A stretch of 49,351 nucleotides of DNA from Bordetella parapertussis (GCA_945883285.1 CAMCXH010000004.1:1-49351), one strand, 5' to 3'. Numbered from the stretch's first letter, positions 15,830 to 26,870 are shown. Translations and numbers: made by a program. Notes: generated by a model not told the origin, from the sequence alone.

Positions 15830-18094
15830 ATGAGCAACGCATTCAAAGGAAAAATCGGCCGTACGGTCGCCGACTCCAAACCCTTCTGGCCTGAAATGCC
15901 GATGCCTCGCAAGGGCGCGCCCAATGTCGTCGTGGTGCTGCTCGATGACACCGGCTTTTCGCACTTCGGCTGCTACGGGTCGACCATCGATACCCCCAAT
16001 ATCGACAAGCTCGCCGCCGGCGGATTGCGCTATTCGAACTTTCACACCACTGCGCTGTGCTCGCCGACGCGCGCGGCACTGCTCACCGGGCGCAATCACC
16101 ATTCGGTTGGCATGCGCGGCCTGTCGAACTGGAACACTGGCTATCCCAACTGCACCGGTACGGTCGCACGCAGCGCCGCCACCCTTGCCGAAATGCTGCG
16201 CCCGGCGGGCTATGCCACGTTTGCGGTCGGCAAATGGCACCTGACGCCGATGGAAGAGACCTCGCCTGCCGGCCCCTACGATCAGTGGCCGCTGGGTCGC
16301 GGCTTCGATCGCTTCTATGGCTTTCAGCAGGGCGAGACCGACCAGTTCGTGCCCGAGCTCTACTACGACAACCATTCGGTCGATCAGCCCAAGAGCCCGG
16401 AAGACGGCTATCACCTCACCGAAGACCTGGTCGATCATGCAATCGGTTTTGTGCGCGACCAGAAATCGCTGATCCCGGAAAAACCTTTTTTTCTTTATCT
16501 CGCATTCGGTGCAACCCACTCGCCGCACCAGGCACCGCCCGAATACATCGCCAAGTACCGCGGCCGCTTCGATGCCGGCTGGGACGCGATCCGCGAGCAG
16601 TGGTTTGCGCGCCAGAAGGAAATGGGCATCGTGCCGGCTGATACCGAACTCGCGCCACGCAATCCCGGCGTCAAGCCCTGGGCCGAACTGAGTGCGCCGG
16701 AGCAGACGCTGGCGCTGCGCCTGCAGGAGGCCTTTGCCGGGTTCCTCGATCACACCGATCACCACATCGGCCGGGTGGCGTCGTTCCTGCAGACCATCGG
16801 CGAGCTCGACAACACCGTGTTCCTGGTGATGTCTGACAATGGCGCCAGTCAGGAAGGTGGCCCGATGGGCGTGATCGACTCGATGCGTTACTACAACGGC
16901 ATCCCGGCCACCATCGAGGAGTCGATGGCCCGCCTCGACGACATCGGCGGCCCGAATTCGCACAGCAACTACCCGTGGGGCTGGGCGCAGGCCGGCAACA
17001 CGCCAGGCAAGCGCTACAAGCAGAACACCCATGGCGGTGGTGTGCGCGATCCGCTGGTGGTGCATTGGCCGGCCGGCATTGCCGATCGCGGCGGCGTGCG
17101 GACCCAGTTCCATCATGTCACCGACATCACGCCGACCCTGCTCGAGATCATCGGTGTGACGCCGCCCGACTCGGTCAACGGCGTGGCGCAGCAACCGATT
17201 CACGGCACCAGCCTGGCTTACAGTTTCGCTGCCGAGGCGCGCAACGAGCCGACCCGCAAGCCGGTCCAGTATTTCGAGATGTTCGGCCACCGCGGCATCT
17301 GGGCGGGCGGCTGGAAGGCGGTCGCTTTTCACAAGAGCGGCACCTCCTACGACAACGACCCGTGGGAGCTCTACCACCTGGAGACCGACTTCTCCGAGAG
17401 CAAGGATCTGGCCCTTGAAAAGCCTGAAAAACTGCGCGAGATGATCGAGCTCTGGTGGGCCGAGGCCGGTCGCAACGGCGTGCTGCCGCTCGATGACCGC
17501 GGCCCCGAACTGTGGCGCCCGACGCCGCGAATCTTCAATCCGCGCAATCGGCGCCGCTTCGTATTCCATCCGCCGGTGAGCTACCTCAACTCCGACATCG
17601 CCCCGCCGCTTGGCAATCGCAGCTTCACGATCACCGCGTCAATCGATCGGGCCACCGCGACCACGCAGGGCTGCTTGCTGGCCTATGGCAAGCAGACCAG
17701 TGGTCTGGCGCTCTATGTGCTCGGTGATCGGCTGGTCTTTGATTACAACTGTTTTGGTCGCCACAGCCGTGTCGAATCGAGCACTGCGGTGCCGCTTGGC
17801 AAATCGGAGGTGGCGGTGGCGTTCGAGCGACTCGATCGGGCTGCGCGCGCAACGCTTCGCATTGATGGCCAGGATTGCGGCAGCATCGACATTCCGCGCG
17901 TGATGCGCATGATCTCGTCGAGTGGCCTGAATATCGGCCGCAACCCGGGGTCGGCGGTCAGCCCCGACTACGCGCCGCCCTTTGTCTTTGAGGGCGGCTT
18001 CGATCGGCTGGTGTTCGAGTTGCCCGAGAAGATCGACCGCAGCGAGCGCCAGGGCGACACGCTGCATGCCAGCACGACGCTTGGGCGGCAATGA
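15830..18094 (+). CDS. Type I (formylglycine) arylsulfatase with C-terminal extension
   Basis: 754-residue sulfatase. Metal ligands Asp39-Asp40 lie in VVVVLLDDTGFSHFG. The sulfatase signature CSPTRAALLTGR begins at Cys77, the residue converted to formylglycine. VGKWHLTP, SDNGAS and NTHGGGVRDPLVVHWP follow, as in alkaline-phosphatase-fold sulfatases. Residues about 580-750 form a beta-rich LamG-like extension (from about NSDIAPPLGNRSFTI to FDRLVFELPEKI), beyond the 530-residue size of Pseudomonas AtsA. No signal peptide is visible, so it likely acts in the cytosol. ATG at 15830 is preferred because upstream in-frame sequence lies inside the molybdoenzyme gene. The stop overlaps the FGE start by four bases. 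Hydrolyses a sulfate ester; the substrate is unknown. Confidence 0.93.
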   Translation: MSNAFKGKIGRTVADSKPFWPEMPMPRKGAPNVVVVLLDDTGFSHFGCYGSTIDTPNIDKLAAGGLRYSNFHTTALCSPTRAALLTGRNHHSVGMRGLSNWNTGYPNCTGTVARSAATLAEMLRPAGYATFAVGKWHLTPMEETSPAGPYDQWPLGRGFDRFYGFQQGETDQFVPELYYDNHSVDQPKSPEDGYHLTEDLVDHAIGFVRDQKSLIPEKPFFLYLAFGATHSPHQAPPEYIAKYRGRFDAGWDAIREQWFARQKEMGIVPADTELAPRNPGVKPWAELSAPEQTLALRLQEAFAGFLDHTDHHIGRVASFLQTIGELDNTVFLVMSDNGASQEGGPMGVIDSMRYYNGIPATIEESMARLDDIGGPNSHSNYPWGWAQAGNTPGKRYKQNTHGGGVRDPLVVHWPAGIADRGGVRTQFHHVTDITPTLLEIIGVTPPDSVNGVAQQPIHGTSLAYSFAAEARNEPTRKPVQYFEMFGHRGIWAGGWKAVAFHKSGTSYDNDPWELYHLETDFSESKDLALEKPEKLREMIELWWAEAGRNGVLPLDDRGPELWRPTPRIFNPRNRRRFVFHPPVSYLNSDIAPPLGNRSFTITASIDRATATTQGCLLAYGKQTSGLALYVLGDRLVFDYNCFGRHSRVESSTAVPLGKSEVAVAFERLDRAARATLRIDGQDCGSIDIPRVMRMISSSGLNIGRNPGSAVSPDYAPPFVFEGGFDRLVFELPEKIDRSERQGDTLHASTTLGRQ

Positions 18095-18996
18095 CCGATT
18101 CGGCGGGCGAGCCTTCGCCGCTGCTTGACACCGACGACATGGTGCCGATTGCAGCCGGCGAATTTCGCATGGGCAGCGATCGGCGTGAGGGCTATCCGCG
18201 CGATGGCGAGGGGCCGTCAAGGCCGGTGGTGCTGAGCGCCTTCGAGATCGATCGCTGTGCGGTCAGCAATGCGCGCTTTGCACGCTTCGTGGCAGCCACC
18301 GGCTATGTCACCGATGCCGAGCGCGCTGGCGCCTCAATGGTGTTTGCCGGTCTGTTGCCCGACGATTTCGAGCCGACCCGAGGTGTGGCGGCGGCGCCTT
18401 GGTGGCGTGAGGTGCCGGGCGCCGACTGGCGACATCCCGAGGGGCCGCACTCGACCCTCGATTCGCGCGATGCGCTGCCGGTGGTGCAGGTGAGCTGGAG
18501 CGATGCCGCCGCGTTTGCCGCCTGGGCGGGCAAGCGTCTGCCGACCGAGGCGCAGTGGGAGCGGGCCGCGCGCGGCGGGCTGGAGGGTGCGCGATTTCCT
18601 TGGGGCGATGACGAGACGCCGGGCGGTGAGCACCGCTGCAATGTCTGGCAAGGCAGTTTCCCGGATCGTAATGAGTGCGCCGATGGCTTTTACGGTCTGG
18701 CCCCGGTCGATGCCTTTGCGCCCAACGGTTTCGGGCTGCACAACATGGTGGGCAACTGCTGGCAGTGGTGTGCCGATGCCTTTGATCCGATGATGCTGCG
18801 CCGGGCCAGCGCCGAGGTGCCGCGAACCGATCCGCGCGTCGAGCCCGGGCGCCCGGAGTTCGGCGTGGTACGGGCCTTGCGGGGCGGCAGTTATCTGTGC
18901 CACCCGTCCTACTGCTTTCGTTACAGGGTGGCGGCGCGCAACGGCGCCTCGCCCGACAGTTCGGCCGGGCACATCGGATTCCGCTGCGTGCGCTAA
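18091..18996 (+). CDS. Formylglycine-generating enzyme (sulfatase-modifying factor)
   Basis: 301-residue FGE-sulfatase domain protein. It oxidises the Cys of the CxPxR motif in sulfatases to formylglycine using O2 and a mononuclear copper site. The key pair is present as Cys270 and Cys275 in GGSYLCHPSYCFRYR, the same five-residue spacing as the catalytic cysteines of characterised FGEs. That distinguishes it from the many FGE-like proteins (EgtB, PvdO) lacking them. Other landmarks: PTEAQWERAARGG, FPWGDD and GNCWQWCAD. Its ATGA overlap with the sulfatase gene means both are co-translated, and FGE is needed to activate that neighbour. No export signal. Confidence 0.94.
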   Translation: MTDSAGEPSPLLDTDDMVPIAAGEFRMGSDRREGYPRDGEGPSRPVVLSAFEIDRCAVSNARFARFVAATGYVTDAERAGASMVFAGLLPDDFEPTRGVAAAPWWREVPGADWRHPEGPHSTLDSRDALPVVQVSWSDAAAFAAWAGKRLPTEAQWERAARGGLEGARFPWGDDETPGGEHRCNVWQGSFPDRNECADGFYGLAPVDAFAPNGFGLHNMVGNCWQWCADAFDPMMLRRASAEVPRTDPRVEPGRPEFGVVRALRGGSYLCHPSYCFRYRVAARNGASPDSSAGHIGFRCVR

Positions 18997-19043
18997 GCCC
19001 TGCGCGGCGCAGATCCTGCACCGCGCTGAGCTGACCTGATCGC

Positions 19044-20768
19044 TCAGGCGATCGCCGGCTGCTTGGCGCCTCGCAGCAGCTTGCCGGGCAACTCGCCGGT
19101 CGCCTGCCCGTTGCACATGATTTCGATACCGTTGACCAGGGTGTGGCGATAGCCGTCTGCGCGCTGCAGCAGGCGACGGCCGCCAGCCGGCAGGTCGTGA
19201 ACCACTTCGGGTGCATGCAGTCGCAGCGCGTCGAAGTCGATGATGTTGACATCGGCCTTGTGACCCGGTGCCAGCAGGCCGCGATCGGCCAGACCCACCG
19301 CCATCGCGGTGCTGCGGCTTTGCAGCGAGACCAGGCGCTCGAGCGGAATGCGCCCGTAAGGTCGGTCGCGGCCCCACCACTGCAGCAGGGTGGTCGGAAA
19401 GCTCACATCGCAGATCGTGCCGACATGCGCGCCGCCGTCGGACAGGCCCGGGATCGCGGCCGGGTGCATCAGCATCTCGCGCACCACATCGAGGTTGCCG
19501 CCATGCCAGTTCAGGAAGGGCGTGTAGAGCAACGCCCGCCCTTCATTGTCGAGCAGCCAGTCGTAGGCCACCTCGCCCGGCGCACGGCCTTCGCGCTGCG
19601 CGGTCGCAGCGACCGAGTCGGCAGGATTCGGCTCGTAGTTGGGAATATCGCCGAGCCGGAACATCTGGCCGAAGGATTCGATGGTGTTGCTGCCCAGCAC
19701 GCCTTCGGGATCGATGTTCATCTGTTCGATGATCGCGCGACGCACCGAGGGGTCGCGCATCCGAGCCACACGCTGCGCCAGCGGCAGGTCGGCAATCGCC
19801 TTGTAGGCCGGGCTGTACATGAAAGGGTTGAGGGTGAGATCGAGGCCGGTCATGATGCCGACCGCCCGCGCGGCCACCTGGGCACGCAGGGTGAGGCCAC
19901 GCTTGCTGCCGCGGGCCAGCCGGTCGAGGACCATGCGCCACTGCTCGGGCTTGGCATGGTGCTGTGCGACCGACAGCGACAGCGGTCGGCCCGATTCGGC
20001 CGCGATCCGCTCGATCAGGTCGAGTTCGTCTTCATGGTGCAGCCGGTCACTCACGAACTGCACCACGCCGCGTCCGGTCTTGCCAATCGCGCGTGCGATG
20101 CCCAGCAGTTCGTCGGCACCGGCCCGCAGGGTGGGGATCGCCTCGCCGCTGATGCTGCGGTGGTTGATGGTGCGCGAGGTGGTAAAGCCGAGCGCGCCGG
20201 CCTCGATCGCCTCGCGGGCGATGGCGGCCATCTGTTCGATGTCTTCCGGGGTGGCAGGCGCACGCGCCACGCCGCGCGAGCCCATCACATTCACGCGCAC
20301 CGCCGAATGCGGCAGCTGGGCGCCAAGGTCGATGTCGCGCGGCAGGGTCTCGAGAAAATCGAGGTATTCGGGGAAGGTCTCCCACTTCCAGGGCAGTCCT
20401 TCGTGCAGTGCGGTGCCGGGGATGTCCTCGACGCCTTCCATCAGTTCGATCAGGCGATCGTGATCGGTTGAGCGAACCGGCGCGAAACCGACGCCGCAGT
20501 TGCCCATCACCGCAGTGGTGACGCCATGCCAGCTCGAGGGCGCCAGATGCGGGTCCCAGGCGGCCTGGCCGTCGTAGTGGGTATGGATGTCGACGAAGCC
20601 GGGCGTCACCAGACAGCCTCGTGCATCGATTTCGCGATGGCCTTTGCCTTTGACCACGCCGACTTCAGTGATGCGCCCGTCGTTGATGGCAACGTCGGCC
20701 TGCTGACGCGGCGCGCCGCTGCCGTCGATGACGGTGCCGCCGCGGATCACGGTCTGGTGAGTGTTCAT
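19044..20768 (-). CDS. D-aminoacylase / N-acyl-D-amino-acid deacylase family amidohydrolase
   Basis: 574-residue metal-dependent amidohydrolase of the family 3 branch. The N-terminal beta-sandwich starts TVIRGGTVIDGSGAP. The metal site begins with His62 and His64 in FVDIHTHYDGQ. Cys91 in GNCGVGFAP matches the bridging Cys of D-aminoacylases. LSDGGAHVGTI provides the late Asp. About 90 residues longer than classical D-aminoacylase but within the family's range. Start chosen at 20768, preceded by AGGAGAC; an earlier in-frame start would overlap the divergent ligase. Removes an acyl group from an N-acyl amino acid or related amide; actual substrate unknown. Convergent with the FGE gene. Confidence 0.88.
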   Translation of the reverse strand: MNTHQTVIRGGTVIDGSGAPRQQADVAINDGRITEVGVVKGKGHREIDARGCLVTPGFVDIHTHYDGQAAWDPHLAPSSWHGVTTAVMGNCGVGFAPVRSTDHDRLIELMEGVEDIPGTALHEGLPWKWETFPEYLDFLETLPRDIDLGAQLPHSAVRVNVMGSRGVARAPATPEDIEQMAAIAREAIEAGALGFTTSRTINHRSISGEAIPTLRAGADELLGIARAIGKTGRGVVQFVSDRLHHEDELDLIERIAAESGRPLSLSVAQHHAKPEQWRMVLDRLARGSKRGLTLRAQVAARAVGIMTGLDLTLNPFMYSPAYKAIADLPLAQRVARMRDPSVRRAIIEQMNIDPEGVLGSNTIESFGQMFRLGDIPNYEPNPADSVAATAQREGRAPGEVAYDWLLDNEGRALLYTPFLNWHGGNLDVVREMLMHPAAIPGLSDGGAHVGTICDVSFPTTLLQWWGRDRPYGRIPLERLVSLQSRSTAMAVGLADRGLLAPGHKADVNIIDFDALRLHAPEVVHDLPAGGRRLLQRADGYRHTLVNGIEIMCNGQATGELPGKLLRGAKQPAIA

Positions 20769-20988
20769 GAGGTCTCCTGGGTCATCGGTGCGCCGCTGAT
20801 GGGGTGTCTGCATGGGCTTGCAATGCGGCGCTTGTGACTGATTGTCAACTGTCGGACCCGACGCTGTCCAGCCGCACAGGCAGGCATCGTCGGATGGACA
20901 GTCAGGCCCACCGCACTCGTCGATACGGGGCGCTGATCCGGTATCGTCAATCCTGAGCCAGGCCAACCGATGCCAGCCAGGAGACATC

Positions 20989-22548
<1,560 letters not shown>

Positions 22549-22575
22549 GCGCGGCGCCGCAGTCGGACGCTGAGC

Positions 22576-22647
22576 TGACCACTCGGTTGGCCATCGAGTT
22601 GGCCACTCAGTTGGCAGCTCGGTTGACCACTCAGTTGACCACTCAGT
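22576..22647. repeat. 12-bp tandem repeat between convergent genes
   Basis: Six head-to-tail 12-bp units of the form TGACCACTCAGT (variants with TGGCCACTCAGT, TGGCAGCTCGGT). They fill the 106-bp gap between two convergent CoA-ligase genes, with a decayed seventh unit running into the end of the minus-strand gene. No gene or terminator is otherwise visible in this gap. Confidence 0.85.
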
Positions 22648-22654
22648 CAGCTGC

Positions 22655-24247
22655 TCACTCCGCCGCTTTAAGCATCGCCCGCAGCGTGGCCTTGTTGATC
22701 TTTTCAAGCGTCGATCGCGGCAGCTCTTCGACGATGTGCAGCTCGCGCGGGCGTTTGAAGCCGGCCAGCTCGCTCGCGCAGGCGGCGTCAATCGCCTGCG
22801 TCAGGGCGCCACGCTCGGCCTCACCGGTCGGCGTGCAGCGCAAAAAGGCCACCGGCACCTCGTCGAGCATCGGATGGCGTTTGGCCACCACCGCCACTTC
22901 AAGCACGCCCGGCACCAGCGCAATCACCCGTTCGATTTCGGAGGCGGCGACGTTTTCGCCGCCCACCTTGAGCATGTCCTTTGAGCGGTCGGCGAAGTAG
23001 AGCCAGCCGTCTTGCCCGAGCGTGACCCGGTCGCCGGTGATGAACCAGCCCTGCTCATCGAAGGCGTCGGCCGTGGCCTGCGGATTGTTGAGGTATTCGG
23101 CAAAGAGCGACAGACCGCGTACGCCCCGGATCAGGAAGTCGCCGGTCTCGCCCGGCTCGGCGTCGCGGCCGTCAACATCGATGCGAACACTGTATTCCGG
23201 CGCGCACAGCCCCATCGAGAGCGTGGCATTGGGGAGTTCGACCAGCCCCACCGTGCCGTGGGTGATGGTCTCGGTCATGCCCCACCAGCCAAGCGTCTTG
23301 ACGCGAAAATGCGCATCCCAGGGCGGTTCGCACACGCCGGTGCCCCACAGCCGATAGCGATGGTCGGGCACCGGCTGGTCCATCAGCGCTTTCGGGATGA
23401 AGCCGATCACCGAGGCCCAGGTGCAGCCCTCTTCGAGTGAAACCGGCCAGAAGCGGCTGGCCGAAAAGCGCGGATTGACCACTGCGGTGGCGCCCGCCCA
23501 CATCGTGGCGAGCATCGAGTAGGCCTGTGCATTGGTGTGAAAGAGCGGCAGCGTGACCATGTGGATGTCATCGGGTCTCAGCGTCTGGTGGCTGGCATTG
23601 ACGCGGGCACCCCAGAGCGCATTGGCATGGGTCCAGAGCACGCCCTTGGGCCGCGAGGTGGTGCCCGAGGTGTACTGCACGCTGAAGGGTGCGAGCGGAT
23701 CGTGAGAACGGGCGGGCAGGATCGCCGGATCGCCATCAATCGCATCGAAGGCATCGGCTGCCGACGGGCGAGCCGCACCGGCATCGTCGCCGTTGTCGGT
23801 GGTGGTGATCGCCAGCCACCGCAGTCGTTTGCAGGAGGCCGCGACCAGCGGCGCAAAGCGCGGCTGCGTGATGCCGGCCACCACCTCGGCATGGTCGGCA
23901 AAGTAGCTCAGTTCGTCGGCGCTCGAGCGGGCGTTGGTGGTGACCGCAATCGCGCCCATCCAGGCGCATCCGAACCAGGAGATGATCGCCTCGGGGCAGT
24001 TGTCCAGATGGACCAGCACCCGGTCGCCGGCGCGAATCCCGCGCGCATGCAGGCCCGCCGCGAAGCGGGCCACGGTGTTTTCGAACTGGGCATAGGTCCA
24101 GACGCGGCGTGCGCCATCGAAGGGTCGCCACACCAGATAGGGATGATCGGCGCGCAGGGCGGCCTGTGCGCTGACCAGCGTGCGGATGTCCTGGCCGGCG
24201 AAGGGATTGAAGTGCGGCGACGCAAACGAGGCGGCAGCAAGGCTCAT
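22655..24247 (-). CDS. AMP-forming CoA ligase
   Basis: 530-residue ANL ligase. The P-loop QYTSGTTSRPKG deviates slightly (Ser-Arg for Gly-x). It has WWGMTETITHG, GWFITGDRVTLGQDGWLYFADRSKDMLKVGGENVAASEIE and, near the C-terminus, STLEKINKATLR with Lys at the usual A10 site. The start is at ATG 24247, with GGAGAC six bases upstream. Located 40 bp downstream of the HAD gene on the same strand; an in-frame earlier start would overlap it. Related in pattern to the CaiC-like ligase at 34686. Substrate unknown. Confidence 0.88.
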   Translation of the reverse strand: MSLAAASFASPHFNPFAGQDIRTLVSAQAALRADHPYLVWRPFDGARRVWTYAQFENTVARFAAGLHARGIRAGDRVLVHLDNCPEAIISWFGCAWMGAIAVTTNARSSADELSYFADHAEVVAGITQPRFAPLVAASCKRLRWLAITTTDNGDDAGAARPSAADAFDAIDGDPAILPARSHDPLAPFSVQYTSGTTSRPKGVLWTHANALWGARVNASHQTLRPDDIHMVTLPLFHTNAQAYSMLATMWAGATAVVNPRFSASRFWPVSLEEGCTWASVIGFIPKALMDQPVPDHRYRLWGTGVCEPPWDAHFRVKTLGWWGMTETITHGTVGLVELPNATLSMGLCAPEYSVRIDVDGRDAEPGETGDFLIRGVRGLSLFAEYLNNPQATADAFDEQGWFITGDRVTLGQDGWLYFADRSKDMLKVGGENVAASEIERVIALVPGVLEVAVVAKRHPMLDEVPVAFLRCTPTGEAERGALTQAIDAACASELAGFKRPRELHIVEELPRSTLEKINKATLRAMLKAAE

Positions 24248-24287
24248 GCGGTGTCTCCAGTGAGCTGGGTGGTGTGGATCGACCGTG

Positions 24288-25010
24288 TCATCGCGGTGTG
24301 TCGGGCGCATGGAGCGCGGCATCGATGGCATGCAGGTCTTCGAAGGGCGCGCCCGCCTCCAGGCCGCAGGCGTCAGCCGCATGGCGATGCGCAAACATCG
24401 GCCGGCGGATCCAGGCCGCCTGCAGCCCGGCCTTGCGGGCCGCGATCACATCGAGATGCGGGTCATCGCCAATATGCAGCACCTCGGTGTGGCCTACGCC
24501 AGCAAGCCGGCAGGCTTCATGGAACATGCGCGGATCGGGCTTGGCAAAGCCGATTTCATGCGCGCTGATGGCGCCTGCAAAAAAGCGCGCAAGGCCGACG
24601 CGCTCGAGATCGGCGTTGCCGTTGCTGATGGCGACCAGCCGATAGCGCGATGACCAGCGCTCAAGGACCGGCAGGACATCGTCGAAAAACTCGACCCGTT
24701 GGCGGGCTGCCAGAAACACCGCATAGGCCTGATCGGCCAGCGCAATGTCATCGCCCGCCAGCGCCATTGCCCGGCGCAGCACTTCGTGGCGCAAAAAGCC
24801 CAGGTCGTGCGACTGATCGGGATGATCGGTGAGCACCGCCTTGCGCAGGCTCGCCCGCGCATCGGGCGTGAGCGTGCTGCCGGTGCGCGGCGCATGGGAC
24901 TGCAGCCACTCGGTGAGGGTTTTCTCGGCGGCCACCAGCGTCGGGCCGACCGGCCAGAGGGTGTCGTCGAGGTCGAGGGTGATGGCGCGGGGCAGGATGA
25001 GGGCAGGCAT
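24288..25010 (-). CDS. HAD-superfamily hydrolase (subfamily IA)
   Basis: 240-residue phosphatase-type HAD protein. Motif I DLDDTLW (residues 12-18) supplies the nucleophile and acid/base Asp. Motif II is the Ser in ISNGN. Motif III Lys is in GFAKPDPRMF. Motif IV is HIGDDPHLDV. The helical cap between motifs I and II identifies class C1. Probably hydrolyses a small phosphomonoester in the cytosol. Divergent from the ABC-F gene and possibly transcribed with the ligase downstream. No specific substrate can be assigned. Confidence 0.9.
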   Translation of the reverse strand: MPALILPRAITLDLDDTLWPVGPTLVAAEKTLTEWLQSHAPRTGSTLTPDARASLRKAVLTDHPDQSHDLGFLRHEVLRRAMALAGDDIALADQAYAVFLAARQRVEFFDDVLPVLERWSSRYRLVAISNGNADLERVGLARFFAGAISAHEIGFAKPDPRMFHEACRLAGVGHTEVLHIGDDPHLDVIAARKAGLQAAWIRRPMFAHRHAADACGLEAGAPFEDLHAIDAALHAPDTPR

Positions 25011-25176
25011 CCCGCGATTCTAGTGCGCGCGGGAATTTTCGCCCCGATGGCGATTTACCGGAGCCGCGATCATGACGTCGATCAAGGCTGTCACAGGACT
25101 GTACCGGTGTCGATGCAGTGATTCGTGTGATCATCGCGCCCGGTTTGGCATTTTCAGGTCCTGGAGCGCAGCTGTT

Positions 25177-26859
25177 TTGATCATTCTCAAGAATCTCGTC
25201 CTGCGCCGCAGCGCCAAGGTCCTGCTCGATAAAGCCTCGGTCACCATCACCCCCGGCGAAAAGGTCGGGCTGGTGGGTCGCAACGGCGTGGGCAAGTCGA
25301 CGCTTTTCGGTCTGCTCAATGGCAGCCTGCATGAAGACGGTGGCGACTTTTCGTATCCGAAGCAGTGGCGTCTGGCGCAGGTGGCACAGGACATGCCCGA
25401 AACCGACGAGTCGGCGACCGACTTCGTGGTGGGCGGCGACAGCCGGCTTGCCGAGGTTCGCGAGTCGCTCGCGCAAGCCGAGGCACGCTTTGCCGCCGAC
25501 CCCGACGACGAAGAAGCCGGGATGGCCATCGCCCACGCTTATATCGAACTGGCTGATGCCGGCGAACATGATGCGACCGCGCGTGCCCAGGCGCTGATCC
25601 TGGGTCTGGGTTTCGGCGCGGACGAGGTCGACAGCCCGGTCAACAGTTTTTCGGGCGGCTGGCGCATGCGGCTGCAACTGGCGCGGGCACTGATGTGCCC
25701 GAGCGATCTGCTGCTGCTCGATGAGCCGACCAATCACCTCGACCTTGATGCGCTGGTCTGGCTCGAGGCCTGGCTGAAGTCCTATGCCGGCACCATGATC
25801 GTCATCAGCCACGACCGCGAGTTTCTCGATGCAGTGACCGCAGTGACCCTGCATCTGGACAACGCGCAGATCACCCGCTACGGCGGCAACTACAGCAAGT
25901 TCGAGGAGCTTCGGTCGGAGCAGATGCTGCTGCAGCAGGCCGCCTTTGCAAAGCAGCAGGACAAGATCGCGCATCTGCAGAAGTTCATCGACCGCTTCAA
26001 GGCCAAGGCGAGCAAGGCCAAGCAGGCGCAAAGCCGCGTCAAGGCGATCGAGCGCATGGAGAAGGTGGCGCCGATGCTGGCCTCGGCCGACTTCGAATTC
26101 GAGTTCAAGGAGCCCAGCCACCTGCCGAATCCGATGCTCTCGATCACGGCTGCGAAATTCGGCTACACCGTCGACGGCGAGGAGCGTGTGATCGTGCGCA
26201 ATGTCAGCCGCTCGGTGCTTGCCGGTCAGCGCATCGGCATCCTGGGGGCCAACGGCCAGGGCAAGTCGACGGTGGTCAAGACCATTGCCCGCGATCTGGC
26301 ACCGCTTGGTGGCACGATCACCGAGGGCAAGGGCTTGTCGATCGGCTATTTTGCGCAGCAGGAGCTCGATGTGCTGCATCCGCAGGACACGCCGCTCGAG
26401 CACATGGTGCGCCTGGCCCGCGAGGTCGGCGCGTCGGCGCGCGAGGCTACCGGCGAGCAGGCGCTGCGCGGCTACCTGGGCAGCTTCAATTTCGGGGCTG
26501 ACATGATCCGCCAGCCGGTGGGCACGATGAGCGGTGGCGAGAAAGCGCGGCTGGTGCTGGCGATGATGGTCTGGCAGCGCCCGAACCTGCTGCTGCTCGA
26601 TGAGCCAACCAATCACCTCGATCTGGTGACCCGCGAGGCGCTTGCCATGGCGCTCAACGGCTTCGAAGGCACGCTGATGCTGGTGAGCCATGACCGGGCC
26701 CTGCTGCGCAGCGTGTGCGACGAGTTCTGGCTGGTCGGGCGCGGTGCGATCTCGCCCTTCGATGGCGACCTCGACGACTATCAGCGCTATCTGCTGGACG
26801 AGTCGAAGCGGCTTCGGGAAGAAGCCAGAGCAGGGGCCAGAGCAGGGGCGATGGCCTAG
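25177..26859 (+). CDS. ABC-F family ATPase, YheS-like
   Basis: 560-residue protein with two ABC ATPase domains and no membrane spans. Domain 1 has Walker A GRNGVGKST (residues 34-42), signature SGGWRMRLQLA and Walker B LLLLDEPTNHLDLD. The inter-domain linker is Lys/Ala-rich and helical (KAKASKAKQAQSRVKAIERME). Domain 2 has GANGQGKST, MSGGEKARLVLA and a second DEPTNHLDL. ABC-F proteins bind the ribosome E site and modulate translation; the start IILKNLVLRR resembles YheS. TTG at 25177 is chosen because GGAG lies 10 bp upstream and homology begins there; an ATG at 25072 would add 35 unrelated residues. Shorter than E. coli YheS (637) because the C-terminal extension is missing. Confidence 0.9.
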   Translation: MIILKNLVLRRSAKVLLDKASVTITPGEKVGLVGRNGVGKSTLFGLLNGSLHEDGGDFSYPKQWRLAQVAQDMPETDESATDFVVGGDSRLAEVRESLAQAEARFAADPDDEEAGMAIAHAYIELADAGEHDATARAQALILGLGFGADEVDSPVNSFSGGWRMRLQLARALMCPSDLLLLDEPTNHLDLDALVWLEAWLKSYAGTMIVISHDREFLDAVTAVTLHLDNAQITRYGGNYSKFEELRSEQMLLQQAAFAKQQDKIAHLQKFIDRFKAKASKAKQAQSRVKAIERMEKVAPMLASADFEFEFKEPSHLPNPMLSITAAKFGYTVDGEERVIVRNVSRSVLAGQRIGILGANGQGKSTVVKTIARDLAPLGGTITEGKGLSIGYFAQQELDVLHPQDTPLEHMVRLAREVGASAREATGEQALRGYLGSFNFGADMIRQPVGTMSGGEKARLVLAMMVWQRPNLLLLDEPTNHLDLVTREALAMALNGFEGTLMLVSHDRALLRSVCDEFWLVGRGAISPFDGDLDDYQRYLLDESKRLREEARAGARAGAMA

Positions 26860-26870
26860 CGGCTATTGGC

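Noticed and set aside
15800-17569. 589-codon minus-strand frame opposite the sulfatase
   Set aside because: High-GC antisense shadow of a gene with a complete sulfatase active site; no recognisable domain.
24748-26691. 647-codon minus-strand frame opposite the ABC-F gene
   Set aside because: Antisense shadow; the plus strand carries two full ABC domains.
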